The notes beneath the pieces were generated by a model. That model had not been told where the DNA came from and ran no database searches. It was given only the letters and a program-made list of their open reading frames with translations. Of a DNA stretch of 64,000 nt, positions 1 to 15,000 are shown piece after piece. The position numbers were made by a program, and so were the translations under genes. Within the stretch, counting starts at the first letter, position 1; the number at the start of each line of letters is the position of its first letter. The DNA comes from Corydoras sp. C115 (Eukaryota > Chordata > Actinopteri > Siluriformes > Callichthyidae), in the NCBI GenBank assembly GCA_019802505.1, contig JAFMOC010000501.1, positions 35,001 through 99,000 of the forward strand. The letters run 5' to 3'.

Positions 1-828
1 TAAGAGCAATATAATGGATGGGTTGACGAGCTACATTGAAAACATGACAACTGCTGCCCCCTGGTGGTGAGTCTTCGAATCACACGAAAGCATAACCTGC
101 TAAAATTTGCCCCCTTTTTTTTGCCCCTCCACCAATAACTACACCTAAACATCCTGAATATCCTCCAACAGCGTCCGTCACATTAAACATAAAACATGGG
201 CGACCTTCAGGACCGAGCCCTGCAAAGTCCAAAGGATCACACACACACACACACAAAAAAAAAAAAAAAAGAAGAGATGAGGGTACTCAGCTTCCCAGGG
301 CATGAAGGTGCAAGTGGGGGTAAACGTGGGGGTAAGGAGGGAGAGAAGATCAAGAAATTTTGAAGTATATTGACCTGAAATCAGACCTATTGGGACAGAC
401 AGTGGGAGAAGCAAACAATTAGAAGATTATAGCAAAGCAAAAAGCAATGGTGACGTTAAGACGGGATGCATCCACTTGAGCGCCGGCGTGCCTTTCAAGC
501 GGCCGAGGAAACTACCCCCCACATGCCCCCCTCCCCCCTCCATACTCCGTACGGGGCGTGCTCAAGTGCAGACATCCCACAGATTTAATATGAAGTTAAT
601 AACAAAGAAAAACCAAACCAAAAAAACAAAAAAAATAACAAAAGCAAGGATCCCACATTACATCACGTCTCTTTGGTCTCCTAACGAGGAAAATCATTAA
701 AAACACGGCGGGACGGGCTCTCCGGAACGAAGGCAATGCGAGGGCACATGCAGAACCAATGCCAGGGGGGGGCGCTACAACACCAGCATCACTGGTTTGA
801 AGCCACAGCATGTACGCAGCATTAAACC
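1..828. other. smarcb1 intron 7, mostly unique, no gene seen
   Basis: This lies inside or beyond the truncated last intron of smarcb1. It holds a (CA)n-poly(A) microsatellite at about 239-270, C-rich patches near 515-540, and no splice-flanked coding stretch that I recognise. The missing smarcb1 C-terminal exon was searched for and not found. Confidence 0.6.
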
Positions 829-1621
829 TACCGTATTTTCAGGACCATAAGGGCGCACGTCCGATTTCTGGGAAGATTTTAGGCTTTTAGGTGCGCCTTA
901 TAGTCCGGAAAATACGGTAGTTGACAAAACACACATTATTTTAATCTCTCTTCTCCCACAAATCCATCAAAGTCCTCGTCTTCTGTGTCTGAATTAAAAA
1001 GCTGGTTCTCTATCGAGCACTCCGGTGTTCCCCCTCATCGATATCCGAGTCAGTCTCGTCTCCTCGGCGACGACGCCGGCTTTCGCGAAAGCTCGGATGA
1101 CGGTCACATCAGAAACCTCGGCCCAGGTGTCCACGACCCATTCACAGACGGTGGTGTAACTCGCCCCGCCGCCGCCTCCCGAGTTTTAGTAAACGTGTGT
1201 TCGCCGTCTATCATCCGTCGCTCCCACGCCGCCCGCGACTTCACTTTAAACGCCCCGTTTACCCCGATGTCCAGCGGTCGGAGTTCTTTATTTAATCCTC
1301 CCGGAATGACGGCGAGCTCCCAATTCATTTTCGGTCGCACAACAATACCTTTATAGAATTTGGAACTCATACACGTATAAGGCGCACCGGATTATAGTCC
1401 GGAAAATACGGTACTTGACAAAACACACATTATTTTAATCTAATCAAAGTCCTCCAGCAGGGCGGCGATGTGTGGAACAAAGTACCCGGTCGCACAACAA
1501 TACCTTTATAGAATTTGGAACTCGGTACACGTATAAGGCGCACCGGATTATAAGGCGCACGTCCGATTTCTGGGAAGATTTTAGGCTTTTAGGTGCGCCT
1601 TATAGTCCGGAAAATACGGTA
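829..1621 (-). mobile_element. pogo/Tigger-like DNA transposon remnants, left locus
   Basis: Terminal motifs of the form TACCGTATTTTC...GGCGCAC start at 829, and their reverse complements end at 919, 1413 and 1621. They bracket a short palindromic copy (829-919), a copy carrying transposase C-terminal code on the minus strand (920-1413) and a shorter internally deleted copy (1414-1621). TA borders fit Tc1/mariner-superfamily insertion. The copies are stacked and degenerate. The reverse complement of this locus, with its flank, recurs at 53384-55260. Confidence 0.8.
955..1370 (-). pseudogene. pogo-type DDE transposase, C-terminal fragment
   Basis: The minus-strand translation contains VIPGGLNKELRPLDIGVN, a typical end of the DDE_1 domain of pogo/Tigger transposases, followed by AAWERRMIDGEHTFT. 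In another frame it continues with RAFAKAG and an acidic tail ending near 960. The first stop is at about 1104, so the coding frame is broken. No DNA-binding (CENP-B/HTH) part or catalytic aspartates are present. It is a dead fragment. Confidence 0.8.
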
Positions 1622-2016
1622 CTCTGTTCTAATGCTCAGGACACTAATAGTACCGCCACAGGACTGGTTCTGTTTGCTCGGGTCGTTATTCCTATCCCGG
1701 CAGTGTCACTGCGAATGGACGATGATCCACCACCCAATTTATACCTCGATAGTATCTTTGACGGGGCTGTAATTGTAAATCTCCAAACCCCATCTATATG
1801 GTAAGTGGAGGAAATGCACGTCGGAGCCAGAAGGGGGCGTGTCCACTCGTCCGCCCCCCTTCAAACGCCTTCAGGAAGCCCCAGCCTGAGGACACCCCGA
1901 TTTGACCGGCGTGAACGTTTGCTAGATGCTTGATTGCCCATCACTTTCAACTGTTTCTAATATTAAATCAAATTTTTAAGCTTTTAGGTGCGCCTTATAG
2001 TCCGGAAAATACGGTA
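1622..2016 (-). mobile_element. Dispersed-repeat flank plus pogo terminal remnant
   Basis: 1622-1963 is the reverse complement of 53384-53736. It carries motifs shared with other dispersed copies (CCATCTATATGGTAAGTGGA, AGAAGGGGGCGTGTCC). A further pogo terminus follows and ends at 2016. Repeated pogo ends on both sides of the same flank suggest either nested insertion or one composite element. Confidence 0.6.
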
Positions 2017-2829
2017 TTATAAATGGGCTTATCTGCCCAGATGTTGGTTACCCACCCAGGTAACAGGTGGAGTTACACTTATATAACCCTAGAAGGGTAT
2101 ATAACTCCATTACCTGCACAGATGTTGGGGGCAGTCTAATGTATTGATTAGGCAGCTATTAAGTGACCAACGGCGACTATTCGGCAACTAACGAACCCAA
2201 AACGAACAAAAAAGTGGGCGTGTCCTAACGTCAGCCTGGTCCCGTATGTAAATCTAGGACATTAGGACGTATGGATATCGTTCTAAACGTCTATTTTATT
2301 TATTAATCCGCCACCTTAACGCTCAAATGCTCCCCTAATGCAAACAAAGGCCCGTTACTGCAAACCCCTTGGCGACAGATGATGTCCTAAACGTCTGGGA
2401 ATCCAACGACGGCGTCGGCGGGACGTCCCCGCTGTGGTTTATTTGAAGGGGAAGGATGGTGGGGGGTGAGGGGGGGGGTCATGGAGAAGCCATTAAGGAC
2501 GCATTAGAGTCGCTGACTGACAGACAGGGAGACGGGTTGTAGCGATGGCTGGGTAAACACGGACGGGAGACGTCTCGGGAGGCCAAGCGAGGCGGGCGGC
2601 GTCGGGGTCGGGGTATTCAGGAGGTGGTGTTTTGTTAGGGGTTATATTTGAATGGCGGGTAAATAGAGTGACGGCGGCGTGGACAAGCGGTTGGCGTCTG
2701 GGGGTGGGTGGGGGGGTTGTGGTAGGGGCGTGGACGGATATGTCACCGCTAGGGGAACGGCAAGGTGCGTCCATTACATTTGACCCAACTTTGATTCCAC
2801 CTCTGACAACTAATTAGTAGCTAACGATA
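2017..2829. other. smarcb1 intron 7 between repeats
   Basis: No gene seen. An imperfect fold-back lies at about 2078-2105 (TTATATAACCCT / AGGGTATATAA), framed by two direct AGATGTTGG copies (near 2040 and 2122), which resembles a small MITE remnant. The rest is moderately GC-rich with G runs near 2461-2478 and 2700-2720. Confidence 0.4.
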
Positions 2830-3860
2830 GCTGACGGAGGCCGTCAGACCACCGATGGAGACCATTGGACACTGCCGACGGAGACCGCCAACAGAGACCG
2901 TCAGACCGCTGATGGACACCATTGGACACCGCCAACGGAGACCGTCAGACCGTCAACGGAGACAGTCAGAATGCCTACGGAGACCGTCAGACAGCCGATG
3001 GAGACCATTGGACACCGCCAATGGAGACCGCCAACGGAGACCGTCAGACCGCCAACATAGACCGTCAGAATGCCTACGGAGACCACTGGACACCGCCAAC
3101 GGAGACCGTCAGACCGCCAACGGAGACCGTCAGACCACCAACGGAGACCGTCAGACCACCAACGGAGACCGTCAGAGACCGTCAGAGACCGTCAGACCCC
3201 GCCAACGGAGACCGTCAGACCCCGCCAACGGAGACCGTCAGACCCCGCCAACGGAGACCGTCAGACCCCGCCAACGGAGACCGTCAGACCGCCAACGGAG
3301 ACCGTCAGACCGCCAACGGAGACCGTCAGACACCGCCAACGGAGACCGTCAGACACCGCCAACGGAGACCGTCAGACACCGCCAACGGAGACCACTACAC
3401 ACTGCCAACGGAGACCGTCAGACCGCCAACGGAGACCATCAGAGACCGTAAGACCGTTAGACCGCCAACGGAGACCACTGGACACTGCCAACAGAGACCA
3501 TCAGACCGCCTACAGAGACCTTCAGAACGCCAACGGAGACCGCCAGAGACCGTAAGGCCGCCAACGGATACCACTGGACACTGCCAACAGAGACTGTCAG
3601 AGACCATCAGACCGCCAACAGAGACCGTCAGACTGCCGAAGGAGACCGTCAGACCGCCGAAGGAGACCGTCAGACCGCCGAAGGAGACCGTCAGACCGCC
3701 AACGGAGACCGTCAGAGACCGCCAACGGAGACCGTCAGAGACCGCCAACGGAGACCGTCAGAGACCGCCAACGGAGACCATCAGAGACCGCCAACGGAGA
3801 CAGTCAGACCGCCTACGAAGACCCTAACCCCTAACTCAGACCACCAACGGAGAACGTCAG
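2830..3860. repeat. Minisatellite, about 21-bp unit
   Basis: About 1 kb of tandem CCGCCAACGGAGACCGTCAG units (21 bp, with 15-, 18- and 23-bp variants such as CCCCGCCAACGG). Unit boundaries and point variants are heterogeneous. It lies in smarcb1 intron 7. The array lacks stop codons in several frames, so long artificial ORFs run through it. Confidence 0.95.
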
Positions 3861-4005
3861 ACACTGATCACATCACCTATTAGACGGCTAACAGCAGCTA
3901 GTTAATTAAACTACCGCAACAAAACACTAACCTTAGCTACCAACTACTCAAAATCGAACTAATAAAACGGTCACCACGGTAACGTTTTCTCCGCCACGCT
4001 CTCAC

Positions 4006-9002
<4,997 letters not shown>

Positions 9003-9075
9003 CTTCACCAGCCGCGGCGACACCACACTGCGCATGCGCGCTGGCACAACAGCGCCAAAACTGAATAGTGGCCAC
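9003..9075 (-). promoter_or_regulatory. smarcb1 5' UTR / proximal promoter with NRF1-type palindrome
   Basis: Just upstream of the smarcb1 ATG, the palindrome GCGCATGCGC (9030-9039) is a perfect NRF1 consensus, within a short CpG-rich stretch without a TATA box. This suits a housekeeping chromatin gene. SINE DNA begins at about 9089, so the unique promoter is very short. The transcription start site is not determined. Confidence 0.5.
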
Positions 9076-9088
9076 TTTCATATTACAG

Positions 9089-9633
9089 CATATTGGGCAA
9101 TCTATCACTCACACAGACACACTCTATATGGGGCAATTTGGAGAATTCCACTGACTTTGATCCATGTTTTTTGGACTGTGGGAGGAAACCCGAGAACCCG
9201 GAGGAAACCCACGCGGACACGGGGAGAACATGGAAACTCCACCCAGATGGGGATTCGAACCGGGAATCCCTAGCGCTGAGAGGAGAACATGCTAAACCAC
9301 TAAGCCACCGTGCCACCCCCAATTTAATAATACAGCATATATCCTGCTTTATCCTCTATTAAAAAATGTTCCACATGCCCATCCAGGGGAGAACGTTTTG
9401 GGCACACACTCACTGGGTCGCTGGGCACACACTCACTCACACAGACACACTCTATATGGGGCAATTTGGAGCTTCCAATGTACCTTCAATTAAATTGACC
9501 TTAAATCCAAGTTTGTGGACTGTGGGAGGAAACCGGAGAACCCGGAGAAAACCCACACAGACACGGGGAGAACATGGAAACTCCACCCAGATTGGGATTC
9601 GAACCAGGAATCCCTAGCGCTGAGAGGAGAACG
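9089..9633 (-). mobile_element. Two SINE copies (minus), truncated
   Basis: 9089-9318 lacks its tail part; 9345-9633 is nearly complete but has a deletion after ATGTTCCACATGCCC. Both show the reversed B box GGATTCGAACC. A (TA)n tract at 9634-9672 separates them from the plus copy at 9680. Confidence 0.85.
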
Positions 9634-9679
9634 TATATATACATATATATATGTATATATATATATACATAGGGCAAGT

Positions 9680-10028
9680 GGCGGCACGGTGGCTTAGTGG
9701 TTTGGCATGTTCTCCTCTCAGCGCTAGGGATTCCCAGTTCGAATCCCCAACTGGGTGGAGTTTCCATGTCCTCCCCGTGTCTGCGTGAGTTTCCTCCGGG
9801 TTCTCCGGTTTCCTCCCACAGTCCAAAAACATGGATCAAGTCAATTGAGTTCTCCAAATTGCCCCATATAGAGTGTGTCTGTGTGAGTGAGTGTGTGCCC
9901 AGCGATAGATTGCCCCCCTGTCCTGGGATGTATCTGCCCAGCGCCCGAAACGTTCTCCCCTGGATGGGCATGGGGAACCCCCCCCCCCCACCGCGATCCC
10001 AATAGAGGATAAAGCGGAAGATAATGGA

Positions 10029-10030
<2 letters not shown>
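9680..10030 (+). mobile_element. Abundant SINE-like element, reference full-length copy
   Basis: This copy defines the main repeat of the window. The tRNA-like head has an A box TGGCTTAGTGG (9690-9700) and a B box GTTCGAATCC (9737-9746). The body contains CCTCCCACAGTCCAAAAACA, the (GT)n/GAGTGAGTGTG tract, TGTCCTGGGATGTATCTGCC and a poly-C tract. The tail is GATAAAGCGGAAGATAATGG followed by GGATG repeats. Length is about 350 bp. The head argues for a tRNA-derived SINE mobilised by a LINE. I cannot name the library family, and a DNA-transposon classification is not excluded. Confidence 0.8.
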
Positions 10031-10074
<44 letters not shown>

Positions 10075-10246
10075 ACAGCGTGGGCGGCATGTTCTCCTCT
10101 CGGCGCTAGGGATTCCCGGTTCGAATCCCCATCTGGGTGGAGTTTCCATGTCCTCCCCGTGTCCGCGTGGGTTTCCTCCGGGTTCTCCGGTTTCCTCGCA
10201 CAGTCCAAAAACATGGATCAAGTCAATTGAGTTCTCCAAATTGCAT
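10031..10246 (+). mobile_element. (TA)n tract and truncated SINE copy (plus)
   Basis: (AT)n at 10031-10072 is followed by a SINE copy (10083-10246) that has the B box but no A box and stops inside CCAAATTGC, where another repeat begins. Confidence 0.8.
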
Positions 10247-10255
10247 GACGTAATA

Positions 10256-10640
10256 CAGGGGTGTCCAAATATTTTGCAAAGAGCCGAATAGTTCCTTTTT
10301 AATTTTTTTATTTAACGACAAAAGTTACGCACTGCTATAAAACAATTTTTATTGTCACAATTACCTTAACATTTCAAATGGCAACGTACCGAATTTAAAG
10401 AACTCGGGCTCCAACGACTCTAAAGACAGAATGCTTTCTCATCTGGAGCGTCAGAGAACATTAAACAAAACTACAGAACAAATTTAACGTGTTATTAAAT
10501 ATTAATTAATATCGTTAAATAATGTGTTATTATTTAGAATTAAGCTCAAGAAGACACGTCACGTTCGTGGTGACGTCAAAACCTCTTAAAAATCGGTCGT
10601 GATGCGTGAGAAATAATCTAAGACGTTCCTCTGCTGCCCC
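10256..10640. mobile_element. Possible hAT fragment
   Basis: It starts CAGGGGTGTCCAAATATTTT, the kind of terminus common in vertebrate hAT elements, and interrupts the SINE copy before it. The right end is unclear (near CTGCTGCCCCCTAGCGG). No coding remains seen. Confidence 0.4.
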
Positions 10641-10801
10641 CTAGCGGCCGATGGATATATGACGAGATAGCCAGAATAATGCCAGAGACACAGATTGTAT
10701 TAGAATGATGCTGCCATCGCGTGGTAAAAGACGGAATTACACAGAAAAAAATGTTTTTTAATTATTTCATTTATTCTGACAGTGCTAGAAATAATAATTA
10801 A

Positions 10802-11254
10802 TAGGGGTGAGCTGCAATATTCGACGATTCGATTCGGAGAACCGTAGTCGACTATGAACCTCATAGTCGAATGTACCATTTTGACCACATGGGGGCGCCC
10901 ATGGCTGCTGCTAAGCATTCGTTTTTACATGAAATGTCCTTGTTTTCGTTATATATATAAATAGCCTTTTGTCAAATAAAATCATATTTTTCAATATATT
11001 TTTTTTTAAATGATATGTGCGCTTTAACAATAGGCTACACATTAATAAAGCTCCCCCTGTAGTTAGTTGCACGTTCCAAAAGCTCTAGAAAAACAAGTAA
11101 AATATAAAAAAAAAAAAAAAAAAACTTTTTTAAAAACCACGCTTATAGCGCCATCTTGTGGTGACATTTTAATCGATTCGACTATCAGTCGACTATAGGG
11201 GAAATCTGACGAGTCAGATTCGACTATGAAAATCCTTAGTTGAAGACAGCCCTA
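10802..11254. mobile_element. Non-autonomous hAT element (MITE), 453 bp
   Basis: The ends TAGGGGTG... and ...CAGCCCTA form short inverted termini. The 8 bp on either side are identical (ATAATTAA at 10794-10801 and 11255-11262), the 8-bp target duplication expected for hAT. The interior includes GATTCGACTATCAGTCGACT and GCGCCATCTTGTGGTGAC. No transposase code. Confidence 0.85.
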
Positions 11255-11828
11255 ATAATTAATAATAAAAATAAGCCCGGGAGCACATTAATAAAGCTCC
11301 CCCTGCAGTTAGTTGCAGGGGGAGCATTTTTAAAAACCACGCTTATAGCGCCATCTTATGGTGACATTTTAACTGATTCGACTATCAGTCGACTATAGGG
11401 GAAATCTGACGAGTCAGATTCGACTATGAAAATCCTTAGTTGAAGACAGCCCTAATAATTAATAATAAAAATAAGCCCGGGAGCACATTAATAAAGCTCC
11501 CCCTGCAGTTAGTTGCAGGGGGAGCTTTTTTAAAAACCACGCTTATAGCGCCATCTTGTGGTGACTAACCATCTGCTATAGGGGAAATCTGCCCGAGTCA
11601 GATTCGACTATGGGAAGAGCTAATAATTAATAATAAAAATTTTAAGAAAGCTCCCCCTGCAGTTAGTTGCAGGGGGAGCTTTTTTAAAAACCACGCTTAT
11701 AGCGCCATCTTGTGGTGACATTTTAATCGATTCGACTATCAGTCGACTATAGGGGAAATCTGACGAGTCAGATTCGACTATGAAAATCCTTAGTTGAAGA
11801 CAGCCCTAATAATTAATAATAAAAATAA
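11255..11828. repeat. Tandem copies of the hAT element's right half
   Basis: Three further copies of the right part plus flank, spaced about 200, 169 and 184 bp. Each contains a 13-bp-stem hairpin AGCTCCCCCTGCA / TGCAGGGGGAGCT (first at about 11304), which the founding element lacks in intact form. Confidence 0.85.
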
Positions 11829-12023
11829 GCCGACCGACTTTGGACACGCCTAACGTAATGTTAGCTAAGGTCTAGCTATCGCAAAATGTCAGTTAAAAAG
11901 AAATATGAAAAAAGATTCTGGTCGTTGTGAAATACCAATAATAAACGCTATTATAAAAAACAGAGGGGTCTGTAGTAGCGGAGGTGACGTTAATGCCACC
12001 CCAGCCTTGTGGCAGCTGACGTT

Positions 12024-15000
12024 TTAGGCGTCGTCGCTGCCCCCGAGGCAAACCCGGAGGCTTAGGAAAACCAGAACGGTGCTGATGAAGACGGTTAAAA
12101 GAAAAAGGAGGAAGATCCAGGCCCCGGGGTGCAGGGCTCGCCTCAGGCGCACACGTTCTTCGGGGACCAGGCTGCTCATGTTCAGCATGTACCCCAGCGC
12201 CCATCCCAGAGACGTGTCCCCCGCCTGATGAACATGCACAGAGACGACATATTCAACCACCCAACATCCTACAGATACCTGAACATTACGTTTGGTCATT
12301 TATTTGGTCATTTATTTGGTCATTTGGTCATTTATTGGACGCTTTTTTTGATTTGGAGCGACCTCCAAATCAAGAACCTGGTTGGCCGCAGTGTCCCTGG
12401 GGCAATGAGGGTTAAGGGTCTCGCTCAAGGGCCCACAGTGGTAACATCAGTGGACCTGGGATTTGAACCCCCAACCTTCAGATTGATAGTCCAATGCCCC
12501 AACCACCCTAACTAGAACCAGAGTATGTTCATCATATCCATCCATTAACTTCCGCTTGTCCGGGTGGAGTTTCCATGTCCTCCCCGTGTCCACGTGGGTG
12601 TCCTCCGGGTTCTCCGGTTTCCTCCCACAGTCCAAAAACATGGATCAAGTCAATTGAGTTCTCCAAATTGCCCCATATAGAGTGTGTCTGTGTGAGTGAG
12701 TGAGTGTGTGCCCAGCGATAGATTTGCCCCCCTGTCCTGGGTGTATCTGCCCAGCGCCCGAAACGTTCTCCCCTGGATGGGCATGGGGAACCCCACCACG
12801 ACCCTAATAGAGGATAGAGCAGAAAATAATGGATGTTTGGGTGGTTGGCATGTTCTCCTCTCAGCGCTAGAGATTCCCGGTTCGAATCCCAATCTGGGTG
12901 GAGTTTCCATGTCCTCCCCGTGTTGGCGTGGGTTTCCTCCGGGTTCTCCGGTTTCCTCCCACAGTCCAAAAACATGGATCAGGTCAATGGAGTTCTCCAA
13001 ATTGCCCCATATAGCGTGTGTATGTGTAAGTGAGTGAGTGTGTGCCCAGCGATGGATTTTTAATTTGGAGAACTCAATTGACTTGATCCATGTTTTTGGA
13101 CTATGGGAGGAAACCGGAGAACCCGGAGGACACCCACGCGGACACGGGGAGGACATGCCAACCACTAAGCCACCGTAGCTTGAACTCAAGGTCAATTGAG
13201 GTCTCCAAATTGCCCCATATAGAGTGTGTCTGTGTGAGTGTGTGCCCAGCGATAGATTGCCCCCCTGTCCTGGGTGTATCTGCCCAGCGTCTGGTGGCTT
13301 AGTGGTTTGGCATGTTCTCCTCTCAGCGCTAGGGATTCCCGGTTCGGATCCCAATCTGGGTGGAGTCTCCATGTTCTCCCCGTGTCTGCGTGTGTGTCCT
13401 CCGGGTTCTCCGGTTTCCTCCCACAGTCCAAAAACATGGATCAAGTCAATTGAAGGCTCCAAATTGCCCCATATAGAGAGTGAGTGAGTGTGTGCCCAGC
13501 GATAGATTGACCCCCTGTCCTGGGTGTATCTGCCCAGCGCCCGAGACGTTCTCCCCTGGATGGGCATAGGGAACCCCTCCCTCACAGTGCCAAAACATGC
13601 ATTCAAGGTCAATTGAAGGCGCCAAATCGCCCCATATAGAGTGTGTCTGTGTGAGTGAATGTGTGTGTGCCCAGCGATAGATTGCCCCCCCGTCCTGGGT
13701 GTATCTGCCCGAAACGTTCTCTCCTGGATGCCCCCCCCGCGACCCTAATAGAGGATAAAGCGGAAGATAATGGATGGATGCGATTGCCCTATATGGCAAT
13801 ATCTCGTCAATCCCAATCCCTTAAAAGGCCGATGGGGCAACCTGGTGTGAACTGACCTTCCTCTGAAAGGAAACCCTTTGGAAGGAGAGCCGGTCGAAGC
13901 CGTAGCCCCTCAGCATTAGAACCTGGATGTAGACGGCCAGGGCGCAGTAGTCCCTCAGGTAGGGCTTCATGTCCGGGACGCTGCGGGACATCTGCCGTGG
14001 AGACACGACCTCATGAATAAAGGGCGTCGCCCTTATGAATAATTAATTCATAATTAGTCCGTTAGCGCCACCTGTTGCATGGTCATGGCGCACACGGCCT
14101 CGGTGGCGTTGAGGAGGTGAGCCGGGGTGCTGATGCTGATCCCCGTGCTCGTCTGCAGGAACCTGTGCGTGAAGAAGAAGGCGGAAAAAGCCTGAAAGAG
14201 ACGGAACGGGGGAGAACGTCAGCGTTTCGATTCTATTAGTAAGGCACTGGGCACGCTGGCTTAGTGGTTTGGTATGTTCTCCTCTCAGCGCTAGGGATTC
14301 CCGGTTCGGATCCCCAATCTGGGTGGAGTTTTCATGTCCTCCCCGTGTCGGCGTGGGTTTCCTCCGGGTTCTCCGGTTTCCTCCCCCAGTCCAAAAACAT
14401 GGATCAAGACCAAATTGCCCCATATAGAGTGTGCCTGGTCGAGTGAGTGTGGTAATTGCCCCCTGTTCTGGGTGTATCTGCCCATCGAAACGTTCTCCCC
14501 TGGATGGGCATGGGGAACCCCCAACGACTCACTCTATATGGGGCAATTTGGAGAACTCAATTGACCTTGAGGGCGGCACGGTGGCTTAGTGGTTTGGCAT
14601 GTTCTCCTCTCAGCGCTAGGGATTCCCGGTTCGGATCCCCATCTGGGTGGAGTTTTCATGTTCCCACGTGTCCGTGTGGGTTTCCTCCGGGTTCTCCGGT
14701 TTCCTCCCACAGTCCAAAAACATGGATCAAGATCAATTGAAGGCTCCAAATTGCCCCATATAGAGTGTGTCTGTGTGAGTGAGTGTGCTAAGAGATAGAT
14801 TGCCCCTCTGTCTTGGGTCTATCTGCCCAGCGCCCGAGACGTTCTCCCCTGGATGGGCATGGGGAACCCTCCCCTCGACCCTAATAGAGGATAAAGCGGA
14901 AGATAATGAATGAATGAAAAATTGCCCCAACCGGGTTCTCCGGTTTCCTCCCACACTCCAAAAACATAGAACAAGGTCAACTGAGTTCTCCAAATTGCCC

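Noticed and set aside
2855..3827. Open frames of 161-301 codons with Thr/Arg/Asp-rich repeats
   Set aside because: They are the 21-bp minisatellite read in several frames, in an intron, with no splice or start context.
1..4005. Missing last exon(s) of smarcb1
   Set aside because: Searched on the minus strand for NTGDADQWCPLLE and RRMRRLANTAPAW-like coding. Only repeats and unique intron were seen.
9690..9746. tRNA gene
   Set aside because: A and B boxes are present, but the cloverleaf is degraded, there is no 3' acceptor pairing, and the unit is part of a dispersed repeat.
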